Shown piece by piece: positions 14,496 through 21,515 of a stretch of DNA of 64,000 nt (the stretch's first letter is position 1; each line of letters opens with the position of its first letter). This stretch comes from a virus, in IMG/VR virus record IMGVR_UViG_3300032770_000011, positions 39,400 through 103,399 of that record; one strand, 5' to 3'. Below the pieces are notes generated by a model. The model worked only from the letters and a program-made list of their open reading frames with translations. It made no database searches and was not told the origin of the DNA. The translations under genes and the position numbers were made by a program.

Positions 14496-16967
14496 TTACT
14501 GTTCATTCCTTTGCGGAGCAACGCCTTGCTGTGACTTCTGCCGCGCTAGAGCCATCTGCAAGTCCCTGTCGGCAGCGGATTGCCGCGCTTCATGAATATG
14601 CGAGAGTCCCTGATTGAAGGTGCTGTGCTGCAGCTTCGTCACATTCGAGTGATGTCCGGCGATGTGCCCTAATGCAGCCTTGTTCAGGTCGTGGGCTCTG
14701 TCCGCCCCAGCCATTGCCGCTTCATGCTGACGGTCTGCCTGATTGTTGGCGTGCGTCATAGCCAACTCACGTTCGGCCATCTGTCTATCCGAATTATGGA
14801 TGACCAGTTCACGAGCCACACCGAGAGAGGCAATCTTCTCCTTGGACTGCAACTCCTGCATCTTCGTGGTGCCATCCTGCAATGCAGTCTGCGCCTTGAC
14901 CGCCGCTTCCTTCTGCTTCGTCTGGCTGTCCATCAATCGCGCCTGAGCAGCCAGGAGCGTTGCCTGTGCAGCAATCGATTCCGGATTCGGTTGTTCAGTG
15001 CCCGGAGGCGGTTGCGGTACGAAGAAGCTTTCAGCGTCGTCCCAGCCCATGACCTGGAAGGCACGCTTGTCGATTGCATTCTTGTCGATACTCGGGTTCG
15101 TCATCGCCATCTGTCTTGCCGCAACAACCTTCAGGTAGCGTTCGGTCTGGCTAGACGTATTTGGGTCGGCAGCGGGCACTAATTCGCAATCTGCTAGGGC
15201 CGAGAGGAATAACTTGCGATGTCTCTCCTCAGCTTGTTCCTGCGCATCCATCACGGGTTGCAGTCCGGCTTGTTGATTCAACAACGCGAGCACCTTGGAC
15301 TTCTTGTTGTGACGCCAAAGTGCCTCGGGGTCTTCCATCAGCAGCGACTTCAGCATGTCGAATTCCTGGCCTTGCGCCTGGTGCAGTCTCTTATGCACTG
15401 CGGACATCAACTTCGTGGCCTGCTCGATCATGGCCAGTACAGTGCCGACTGGCGCGTCCTGCTTACCTTCACCCACCTGCAACTCGGCAGTACCACCAAC
15501 GCGCTGCGCTGTGGTCGCAATGTTCTCGATCAACTGGATGAAGACGGCTGAAGGATCCTTGTAAGGCAGCGGCATAACAGCCGAGCGAATATCCTGCCCG
15601 ATTGTGTCGATCGCCCGACCGCCACCGGGTGGAATACGGAATTGATTGGTGAGTTGCTTGCCCAGGTTCTTCAGATAGAGGAAGCCGGGGAAGTTGCTGA
15701 ACATACCGGCGTCAAGCATTAGCCGCCAAGCTGCCGTCACAGCCTTCGTAGCATTGCCGAGGACATTCAGCAGACCGATGCCATAGAAGCCGAAGCCAGG
15801 AATGAAGACGTAGGCGATAATGCGGTTCCGTGGCATGCAGAAAATATCGTCTTCTTCCCAGTTGCGGCGGATCTCCAGAACAGTGCGGGATTCTTTGTCA
15901 ATGACTACCTTGTAAGGCAGTGGCAGACCTGTGTCCTTCAAGGCACCACTGTCGTCATCCTTGAACTGGTGCTCAAAGCCGGGAATATCCAGTTCGCAGT
16001 AGCACTCATAGAGCTCCCTATCCTGATCGTCCTGCTCGATATATGTGGGCGGGGCAATACCCTGAACCTGACCTATTTTGGCGTCAACAGGATTCGGTAT
16101 CTCCGGCGTTCCAGGCGAAGAGAGATGGACGTCTCTATATGCACCGACCAGTTGCATACGCTTCAGAACGGATGGTCGCATGCGGATACAATGCGTAACG
16201 CGGCCAGACCCTTCAAGGTCGGTAGCCGCGTTGGAGACGATGAGATCCTTTGCCGGAATGGATTCGATGACTGGACGGCGCTTGATTGGGTGGTGATAAC
16301 CCTTCTTGAAGGCAATGCCACTGAAGCCTAACATGAGCAACATTCTATCGGTGTCTGGATAGTACTCCTTCGCCACCTTCGTCAGGTAGTGATTCATGTC
16401 CTTCTGAAGGGCATCGGCTAATTGGGCAGCGAGAGCATTGCCTTCGCCGTCGTTGCGGACCTTCACGGGCCCATCTGTCGGAAGGAGCTCGCCTCTCGCG
16501 TTGGCCTGGAAGCGTAGGACTGCCTCAAGGAGAAGGGGATGATCAACCGTGGAAACGCCTTCTGCGGGCGTTGCGCCAGCTACCGAAGCACCACGTGGGG
16601 TCTTGACCTCAAGGCCGAGCAGCGAGATGCCATTCGACATGTTCTCCAGCCAGGCAGACCGGGATTGTTCATCCTGGGCAATACCGAGCAGAAGCTTCTC
16701 GGAAATTGCTGTGAGTTCTGCGTCGGATAGCTGCTCGGCAAGGTTATCACCAAAGTCCTGCGAGGTCTTCTTCTCTGGCTTCGGTGGACCGAAACTGACC
16801 TGAACAACGCCATCCTCCAACTCTACCTGTGTCGTACCCGTTCCGGGGTCGAAGGTTGGATTGCTACCGTCGCCGTCTGTGGTGACGATGACGTCTGGGC
16901 TCTGGAAAGCCGCAGGCGCTGGCTGGCGATAGGTTTGTTCAATGTCGAGGGGATAGACGTTTGACAT
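14496..16967 (-). CDS. Portal protein
   Basis: 823 residues, the size of large P22-type portals. Landmarks include the wing and stem segments WLENMSNGISLLGLEVKTPR and VDHPLLLEAVLRFQANARGE, the hallmark VFIPGFGFYGIGLLNVLGNA, and the long Gln/Ala-rich C-terminal coiled barrel (QATLLAAQARLMDSQTKQKE). The dodecameric portal forms the DNA entry channel and docks the terminase. TerL and TerS lie a few kb upstream on the same strand. The family assignment is by pattern; T7/P22-type subclass is inference. Confidence 0.88.
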   Translation of the reverse strand: MSNVYPLDIEQTYRQPAPAAFQSPDVIVTTDGDGSNPTFDPGTGTTQVELEDGVVQVSFGPPKPEKKTSQDFGDNLAEQLSDAELTAISEKLLLGIAQDEQSRSAWLENMSNGISLLGLEVKTPRGASVAGATPAEGVSTVDHPLLLEAVLRFQANARGELLPTDGPVKVRNDGEGNALAAQLADALQKDMNHYLTKVAKEYYPDTDRMLLMLGFSGIAFKKGYHHPIKRRPVIESIPAKDLIVSNAATDLEGSGRVTHCIRMRPSVLKRMQLVGAYRDVHLSSPGTPEIPNPVDAKIGQVQGIAPPTYIEQDDQDRELYECYCELDIPGFEHQFKDDDSGALKDTGLPLPYKVVIDKESRTVLEIRRNWEEDDIFCMPRNRIIAYVFIPGFGFYGIGLLNVLGNATKAVTAAWRLMLDAGMFSNFPGFLYLKNLGKQLTNQFRIPPGGGRAIDTIGQDIRSAVMPLPYKDPSAVFIQLIENIATTAQRVGGTAELQVGEGKQDAPVGTVLAMIEQATKLMSAVHKRLHQAQGQEFDMLKSLLMEDPEALWRHNKKSKVLALLNQQAGLQPVMDAQEQAEERHRKLFLSALADCELVPAADPNTSSQTERYLKVVAARQMAMTNPSIDKNAIDKRAFQVMGWDDAESFFVPQPPPGTEQPNPESIAAQATLLAAQARLMDSQTKQKEAAVKAQTALQDGTTKMQELQSKEKIASLGVARELVIHNSDRQMAERELAMTHANNQADRQHEAAMAGADRAHDLNKAALGHIAGHHSNVTKLQHSTFNQGLSHIHEARQSAADRDLQMALARQKSQQGVAPQRNEQ

Positions 16968-16970
16968 TGG

Positions 16971-17438
16971 TTATCCGAATGCAATCTTCTGCCATGAAGG
17001 CGTTAAATCAGATCTGTACTTCCAAGCCACTTGAACATGCCAGACGTAAGGTGGACCTACATAGATAAAAGTTGCAGAAGGAAGACGCTCCTCATCAATC
17101 GCTTTCCAGTAAGCAGTAAATGAATCTTCGACCCGATGATCATCAACTGCCATAGGTTGTTTGTGGTAGACTTCGTTGGGCATCCAGTAAGAACCAGCCT
17201 GGTTTGTTGCCTTTGTTTCCCATTCGTTCAGATGAGGGTCATTCCAAGAGATTAAACCAGGATGAAGTCGTGATTGCACCGGATCGTAGCCGAAAACAAA
17301 ACGAAACCCGCTCAAAGTTGTGAAGCGGGTTATCTTATCCGGAAAGGGAATATCAGAGGCTGCAGCAACGGTAATAGTTCCTCCCGTAGCAAGAGTACTG
17401 GTTGCACCCAATAGAAGGTTTCTGCGAGATACGTTCAT
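16971..17438 (-). CDS. Exported hypothetical protein with Tat-like signal
   Basis: 155 residues starting MNVSRRNLLLGATSTLATGG, a twin-arginine leader of the S-R-R-x-L-L type, followed by AAA before the mature part. The rest (FTTLSGFRFVFGYDPVQSRL then WKAIDEERLPSATFIYVGPP) is not a family I recognise. It sits directly upstream of the portal gene. The other Tat-like protein is at 6704-7228. Confidence 0.6.
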   Translation of the reverse strand: MNVSRRNLLLGATSTLATGGTITVAAASDIPFPDKITRFTTLSGFRFVFGYDPVQSRLHPGLISWNDPHLNEWETKATNQAGSYWMPNEVYHKQPMAVDDHRVEDSFTAYWKAIDEERLPSATFIYVGPPYVWHVQVAWKYRSDLTPSWQKIAFG

Positions 17439-17599
17439 TTGGATACTCCTACTTTGCTATTCAAATGCGTCAAGCCCAAGCCCACATATGCTGCTGAGAG
17501 AATGTTGGCAAGTTGCTGTGCCGTCAGTGGCGGCAACTGATACAGCAGCACGTAGATAGAGACGTTCGTATTAAGGAACTTGGAGAACCTGATCTTCAT
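17435..17599 (-). CDS. Small hydrophobic protein, 54 residues
   Basis: Open frame starting MKIRFSKFLNTNVSIYVLLY, with one or two hydrophobic stretches. Its TGA overlaps the ATG of the exported protein at 17438. Too short for family assignment; a membrane role is possible. Confidence 0.45.
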   Translation of the reverse strand: MKIRFSKFLNTNVSIYVLLYQLPPLTAQQLANILSAAYVGLGLTHLNSKVGVSK

Positions 17600-17608
17600 T
17601 GTGCCACG

Positions 17609-17743
17609 TTATGCTGGGAGCAGCAGCATGTTGCCAACAAACTGGCCTGCCTTCTCGGCATTGATTCGCAGGACGAAGACAGCGGCGCGGGTGCTTATTC
17701 CAGTCTTGCCAACCACCAACTTCAGGCTTGGCTTCAGCTTCAC
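17609..17743 (-). CDS. Possible 44-residue protein
   Basis: GTG-started frame MKLKPSLKLVVGKTGISTRA ending in NMLLLPA, nine nt before the next small gene. Codon use is reasonable, but there is no good ribosome site, and a plus-strand frame also covers the stretch. Weak. Confidence 0.25.
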   Translation of the reverse strand: MKLKPSLKLVVGKTGISTRAAVFVLRINAEKAGQFVGNMLLLPA

Positions 17744-17798
17744 AACGCTGATCTAAAGGAACTCGCCACCGTGGGCGATCAAGAAAGGAAGTCAATCA

Positions 17799-18098
17799 TC
17801 ATCCCTTCGAAAACGAATGCGCATTCCGAATATGCGCATGGAAATACTTACCGTGACTCTCTGCATTCATCAACTCGTCAGCCTTTGCCGGACTGACATC
17901 GTGGTAGGTATAAACAGACCCACCCTTGAACTCGATCTCCAGTGTCTGGGTCTCCTTGTCGTACCCTATGCTGGAAATGTTGGAAGACGTAACAGATTTG
18001 CGGTCCATGGCAGGCACTCTCGATTTCAGGTAATCCTCAAAGAGGTCTAGCTGTTTGGGCTTGCTTCGTGAAGAAGCTACCGCCGAGGATTTTCGCAA
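17799..18098 (-). CDS. KTSC-domain protein
   Basis: 99 residues. The C-terminal two thirds (SVTSSNISSIGYDKETQTLE, IEFKGGSVYTYHDV, AESHGKYFHAHIRN) match the KTSC domain, a small fold found alone or fused in bacteria and phages, proposed to act with RNA or lysyl-tRNA-related enzymes but of unproven function. It follows the AGTATAT motif at 18123-18129. Confidence 0.75.
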   Translation of the reverse strand: MRKSSAVASSRSKPKQLDLFEDYLKSRVPAMDRKSVTSSNISSIGYDKETQTLEIEFKGGSVYTYHDVSPAKADELMNAESHGKYFHAHIRNAHSFSKG

Positions 18099-18122
18099 GA
18101 CCTTCCCCCAAGGTATTCGTGA

Positions 18123-18129
18123 ATATACT
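18123..18129 (-). promoter_or_regulatory. AGTATAT promoter-like motif
   Basis: Variant of the AGTATGT motif, 25 nt before the KTSC gene start on the minus strand. Confidence 0.35.
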
Positions 18130-18158
18130 ACGCAAATAGGTTTAAGACAAGGGCGGGT

Positions 18159-18344
18159 TCACATCGGCATTACTGGTAGTGGCTTTTCTAGCAGCGGCGG
18201 CTTGCGACAGATGGGACAATCACCATCTTTCACGGACCCTGTTCTGTGAAAACCACCACCATCGGTCCTGTCCTTTTCCTGCCAGCCGTAGACCCACTTG
18301 ATCGTCTCGTCATAAAGGGCATCGCAGCGGTAGCACTTTGTCAT
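18159..18344 (-). CDS. Small two-CxxC zinc protein
   Basis: 61 residues with YRCDALYDETIKW near the start and CPICRKPPLL near the end. Four Cys in two pairs suggest a zinc knuckle or ribbon. Function unknown. Confidence 0.5.
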   Translation of the reverse strand: MTKCYRCDALYDETIKWVYGWQEKDRTDGGGFHRTGSVKDGDCPICRKPPLLEKPLPVMPM

Positions 18345-18351
18345 GCCGTAC

Positions 18352-18624
18352 TTACTCCTTCAGGGCAAAGGTAATCATTTCTTTCCAGCCCTCAGTAATG
18401 TCCTCTTTGCTGGCGCAAGCAAACGCCGTGCTCTCGAACGCTGCCGTAACCATACCAGGAGAGGGCTCTTTCATAGCCTGCAGAACCCTTGTCACGATGG
18501 ATTGACAAGATGCGCACTGTTTTGCAGCTACAACATGACTATCCGTATCACGCCAGACACAGGCAAACGGTGCACCCTTTTGGCAGACAGCTAGAGCCAT
18601 TCTATGGCGCATAGTCATCGTCAT
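18352..18624 (-). CDS. Small hypothetical protein
   Basis: 90 residues; CASCQSIVTRVLQAM in the middle and six Cys in total. The start is coupled to the stop of the 52-residue gene upstream. No family recognised. Confidence 0.45.
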   Translation of the reverse strand: MTMTMRHRMALAVCQKGAPFACVWRDTDSHVVAAKQCASCQSIVTRVLQAMKEPSPGMVTAAFESTAFACASKEDITEGWKEMITFALKE

Positions 18625-18779
18625 TTGAAGTAGTCCTGCCCGTCCTCACGATGCTTGCGGTTGCGATGAATCAGCATGATTGAAGGACCGCCCTTGAGAG
18701 CAGGCAGTGCATGACGCCGCTTACGTGCCTTTGCCTTCTGACGCTCAAGAGCACGACGTACCTGTCGGCTTTCAGTCAT
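18621..18779 (-). CDS. Short basic protein, 52 residues
   Basis: Frame MTESRQVRRALERQKAKARK, ending REDGQDYFK, with ATGA overlaps to both neighbours and GGAGAAG before the ATG. Strongly basic, perhaps nucleic-acid binding. Too short for the usual ORF cut-off but well supported by the overlaps. Confidence 0.6.
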   Translation of the reverse strand: MTESRQVRRALERQKAKARKRRHALPALKGGPSIMLIHRNRKHREDGQDYFK

Positions 18780-19087
18780 TGCTTCTCCTTCTGACGCGGC
18801 TTCACTGTCTCGCGGTCCAGAATCTCACGAAGGACTGCCATGCCGGTCTCAGTAGATTTGGAGACGAGGGGGCGGAAACGGCTTGCCAACCAATCCCCAA
18901 AGCCGGGAATTACCGGAGGGTTAGGATCCTCTTCAACACAAACTGCGGTTTCGCCATCTCTGAGTTCGCCAATGAAGCTGATAGTATAGATATTGCCTTT
19001 GACGAGGTAACACTGGGAGGCTCCTTGTCGTCTGGATACATCTACACATACCACCTTCTGTCCCACATGGAAATTCGTCATGGCCAT
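18776..19087 (-). CDS. Conserved phage hypothetical protein, N-terminal KOW/SH3-like
   Basis: 103 residues. The N-terminus HVGQKVVCVDVSRRQGASQC and KGNIYTISFIGELRDGE is a small barrel; the C-terminus FRPLVSKSTETGMAVLREIL is a pattern I know from many small phage proteins. Function unknown. The first ATG overlaps the stop of the tiny membrane protein upstream. Confidence 0.6.
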   Translation of the reverse strand: MAMTNFHVGQKVVCVDVSRRQGASQCYLVKGNIYTISFIGELRDGETAVCVEEDPNPPVIPGFGDWLASRFRPLVSKSTETGMAVLREILDRETVKPRQKEKQ

Positions 19088-19191
19088 CCCTCAACATTGC
19101 TCAACAGTATCATGATCACCACAACAATAAATACCCCCACAATCCAGAAGGGCACCTTCTCATGATAACTATCGTCGTCCCAGTTCCGCAT
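19078..19191 (-). CDS. 37-residue single-span membrane protein
   Basis: Frame MRNWDDDSYHEKVPFWIVGV, then a continuous hydrophobic stretch FIVVVIMILL and a short tail. One transmembrane helix with an acidic N-terminal segment. The stop overlaps the next ATG. Lysis or envelope role possible; not decidable from the sequence. Confidence 0.5.
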   Translation of the reverse strand: MRNWDDDSYHEKVPFWIVGVFIVVVIMILLSNVEGWP

Positions 19192-19232
19192 TTCTTGCCT
19201 TATTTAGAGACAGGGTAATTGCATTTGCCGAA

Positions 19233-19421
19233 TTACTGCTTTGCCGGATTAAGTCTGAACTCCTTCACGATTATTTTCGAAAGATACAACTCGACATACT
19301 GTGGAACTCTACGTTCTTTTTGCCCATCCAATACAAGTTGAAGTGCTTTTGCCGCTTCACGGTTTGTTACTGGCTCCGAGTATGTCACATCGATGTAAAG
19401 CCTGTGTTTGCGACGGATCAT
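19233..19421 (-). CDS. Small hypothetical protein
   Basis: 62 residues (RRKHRLYIDVTYSEPVTNRE, AAKALQLVLDGQKERRVPQY). Alpha/beta pattern. Start coupled to the stop of the upstream gene. No family recognised. Confidence 0.5.
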   Translation of the reverse strand: MIRRKHRLYIDVTYSEPVTNREAAKALQLVLDGQKERRVPQYVELYLSKIIVKEFRLNPAKQ

Positions 19422-19618
19422 TTTGGCTCTCTACGGTCTATTGCTTCCATGATTGCCCGCCATTGATTTGCATGGCGCAAGTCTCTCGTCTTTTCCCAGC
19501 GGCGATAGGCGTAATCACGCAACCGTCTGAACCTTGATGTATCGGAAATACGCCCACGCAAGGTATCCTTGATCCAACCTTCTCTTGCAGGACCAAATGT
19601 CATGTAACGAACACACAT
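19418..19618 (-). CDS. Small basic hypothetical protein
   Basis: 66 residues if started at the ATG 19616-19618, four nt after the upstream TAG. Rich in Arg (RGRISDTSRFRRLRDYAYRR). The longer frame upstream overlaps the neighbour and is unlikely. Function unknown. Confidence 0.5.
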   Translation of the reverse strand: MCVRYMTFGPAREGWIKDTLRGRISDTSRFRRLRDYAYRRWEKTRDLRHANQWRAIMEAIDRREPK

Positions 19619-19622
19619 TTCC

Positions 19623-19820
19623 CTACTCGTCCTGCACACCCTGCAAAGGGTCATTGACGACATAGTCACCACGCACGGCTGACTTGCCGAATACCGAAAT
19701 GACACGGGGAATTGCCGCTGCCTTAACCTCCGCTTCTTCTGGGGTGTCTGCTTCTACCTGCACCCAGACTTCCTCTGCGCGTTGAACTCTCACTCGCCAG
19801 GTTTTCAGTTTTGTGGACAT
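19623..19820 (-). CDS. Small hypothetical protein
   Basis: 65 residues (KLKTWRVRVQRAEEVWVQVE, ADTPEEAEVKAAAIPRVISV). The strand-helix pattern resembles small proteins with DpnD/PcfM-like repeats, but this is only a resemblance. Confidence 0.5.
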   Translation of the reverse strand: MSTKLKTWRVRVQRAEEVWVQVEADTPEEAEVKAAAIPRVISVFGKSAVRGDYVVNDPLQGVQDE

Positions 19821-19827
19821 TTAGGTT

Positions 19828-20175
19828 TCAGTCTGCCGCCCGCCGCCACCCTTCCGGAACATGCTCACGCGCCGTGATAACCTTGTAAGTACCGGGCTTG
19901 AATCCAAGCGGCTCATGGGTATCAAACTCACGTAGATGATTCAGCACGTCTGGCTTTTCCACGACGAGCAGGCAATCCAAGATTGAATCCGGCAGCTTAT
20001 ACATCATGGTGCGTTCGGCTTCCATGACGTGGTGGTGGCCGGTTTCGGAATGCCCCACGATGACTTTGCCGTTCACGGGGGCAACCTTCTCGGCATTTGC
20101 CGGGACCTTAAAGTCATTGGGCAGCCTCACAAAGCGAAGTTCACCTTGCGCTGCAACAGTCTTAAACGTCTTCAT
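19828..20175 (-). CDS. Conserved phage hypothetical protein with SETGHHHV motif
   Basis: 115 residues. The segment VIVGHSETGHHHVME, followed later by HEPLGFKPGTYKVITARE, is a pattern I recognise from uncharacterised phage proteins near terminase genes. The double His cluster could bind metal. The start overlaps the stop of the SAT-repeat protein upstream (ATGA). Function unknown. Confidence 0.6.
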   Translation of the reverse strand: MKTFKTVAAQGELRFVRLPNDFKVPANAEKVAPVNGKVIVGHSETGHHHVMEAERTMMYKLPDSILDCLLVVEKPDVLNHLREFDTHEPLGFKPGTYKVITAREHVPEGWRRAAD

Positions 20176-21461
20176 GTTCTAACCTCCGGTGGAATGAAGT
20201 CCTTAGCGTCCAACTGCCAAAGCCACGCTTGCGCAGCCAAGGCCGTTTTTATCGTAGGTGGTACTGGTAAGGCAAACATACGCCCAGTCGCGCATTGAAC
20301 CCTTAGAAATTGCTCATTGGGAGCATCTGGCAAATTGACACGGAGTAGCGTGCCAATTTCAGGGTCGGAATCGGCATCGATAACCTTCGCGTTAAGACCA
20401 AGTAGAATATTATCCCAGCCGATGATCTCGCAGGCAGCGCGTCTTAGTTCTGCATTAGTCTGCTTCAGAGCAATTGCTGGGGTCAGCTTAGCCTTGTTCT
20501 CAATCCAGTTTGCAGGAATACGAACGCCGTGCCAATGGTAGAGAGACCAGCCGTCCCGCCAACGGTGCGACGGGCCGTTTTCGCAATGCGGTAAGTTACG
20601 GTCATCTTTCTTGATTATTTCTGGGAAGTCACTCACAAGGCAGAACTCCTCGTGCATAACTCGGAAACCGCCATGAATTGCAGCTTGTTCCCAATAATAG
20701 TAAGCGGCGTGCTCTTTGAGTTCTAGGCCAAGAATATCACGGCAAGCAGTCAGGTAACAGTCGTACCCAGCCCACATGTTACCACCCTGATAAACCTCTG
20801 ACCAACGCTTTGCACACTCAAGCCCAAGTTTCCCGCTCAGATTAAGGCAGGCCAACGCGGCTTGCTCCTCTGCTGTTCCGGTGGCGCTGTAGGTGGCGCT
20901 GGCGGTGGCGCTGGCGGTGGCGCTGTAGGTGGCGCTGTAGGTGGCGCTGGCGGTGGCGCTGTAGGTGGCGCTGGCGGTGGCGCTGGCGGTGGCGCTGTAG
21001 GTGGCGCTGTAGGTGGCGCTGTAGGTGGCGCTGGCGGTGGCGCTGTAGGTGGCGCTGGCGGTGGCGCTGGCGGTGGCGCTGTAGGTGGCGCTGTCGGTGG
21101 CGCTGTAGGTGGCGCTGTAGGTGGCGCTGTAGGTGGCGCTGTAGGTGGCGCTGTAGGTGGCGCTGGCGGTGGCGCTGTCGGTGGCGCTGTTTTTCTTATT
21201 TTTACGGTTATACCAGATTGCGGCGCTCGCTCCATAAGCAAAAGCCATCACGAGCGGCGAGGGCACAATAACAACTCGCGGTTTCTTAAGATTTGCCGCA
21301 GCGTAAAGACCTTCAATCGCCGGGATTATCTTTTCCGGCTCGATTGGCTCCGTTCGCATAGCTCTGGCAATCCAGAGTTTTGCGTGTTCGTCCATCCGAC
21401 GCTTTTCATCAGCGGTTATCCCCCCATAAGCCCTGGTCTTTGTGCGAATAATCTTAGTCAA
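20172..21461 (-). CDS. DUF6745-like protein with (SATx)26 repeat
   Basis: 429 residues. After about 90 residues a perfect tetrapeptide repeat S-A-T-x follows, 26 units with x = Y, A, D or G. A globular C-terminal half comes next, containing HCENGPSHRWRDGWSLYHWH and GVRIPANWI, typical of the DUF6745 family. The repeat separates the conserved C-terminal part from the N-terminal segment like a linker. Transcription can start at the motif 21489-21495. Function of DUF6745 is unknown to me. The repeat length is likely to vary between isolates. Confidence 0.7.
   Translation of the reverse strand: MTKIIRTKTRAYGGITADEKRRMDEHAKLWIARAMRTEPIEPEKIIPAIEGLYAAANLKKPRVVIVPSPLVMAFAYGASAAIWYNRKNKKNSATDSATASATYSATYSATYSATYSATYSATDSATYSATASATASATYSATASATYSATYSATYSATASATASATYSATASATYSATYSATASATASATYSATGTAEEQAALACLNLSGKLGLECAKRWSEVYQGGNMWAGYDCYLTACRDILGLELKEHAAYYYWEQAAIHGGFRVMHEEFCLVSDFPEIIKKDDRNLPHCENGPSHRWRDGWSLYHWHGVRIPANWIENKAKLTPAIALKQTNAELRRAACEIIGWDNILLGLNAKVIDADSDPEIGTLLRVNLPDAPNEQFLRVQCATGRMFALPVPPTIKTALAAQAWLWQLDAKDFIPPEVRT
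20877..21188 (-). repeat. 26 x 12-nt tandem repeat
   Basis: Exactly 26 in-frame copies of a 12-nt unit (plus strand GTGGCGCTGTAG, GTGGCGCTGGCG and variants), coding S-A-T-x. The unit has no stop in two other frames, so long spurious frames (Pro/Thr/Ala and Gly/Ala/Val) appear on both strands. Confidence 0.95.
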
Positions 21462-21488
21462 GGAAACCCTCCTATGCTCATCAGTAAA

Positions 21489-21495
21489 ACATACT
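21489..21495 (-). promoter_or_regulatory. AGTATGT promoter-like motif with upstream TTGCCGGATTAC
   Basis: Minus-strand AGTATGTTTT between the TerL stop and the SAT-repeat gene. The upstream TTGCCG, 12 nt earlier, is shared with the copies at 27896, 49730 and (as CTGCCG) 59862. Confidence 0.6.
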
Positions 21496-21515
21496 CTTTC
21501 CGTAATCCGGCAAGA

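Noticed and set aside
17513-17896. 127-codon plus-strand frame
   Set aside because: Overlaps the KTSC gene and two small minus-strand frames that are linked by stop-start overlaps; direction does not fit.
20877-21188. CRISPR array
   Set aside because: The repeat has no spacers; units are contiguous, in frame and 12 nt long.
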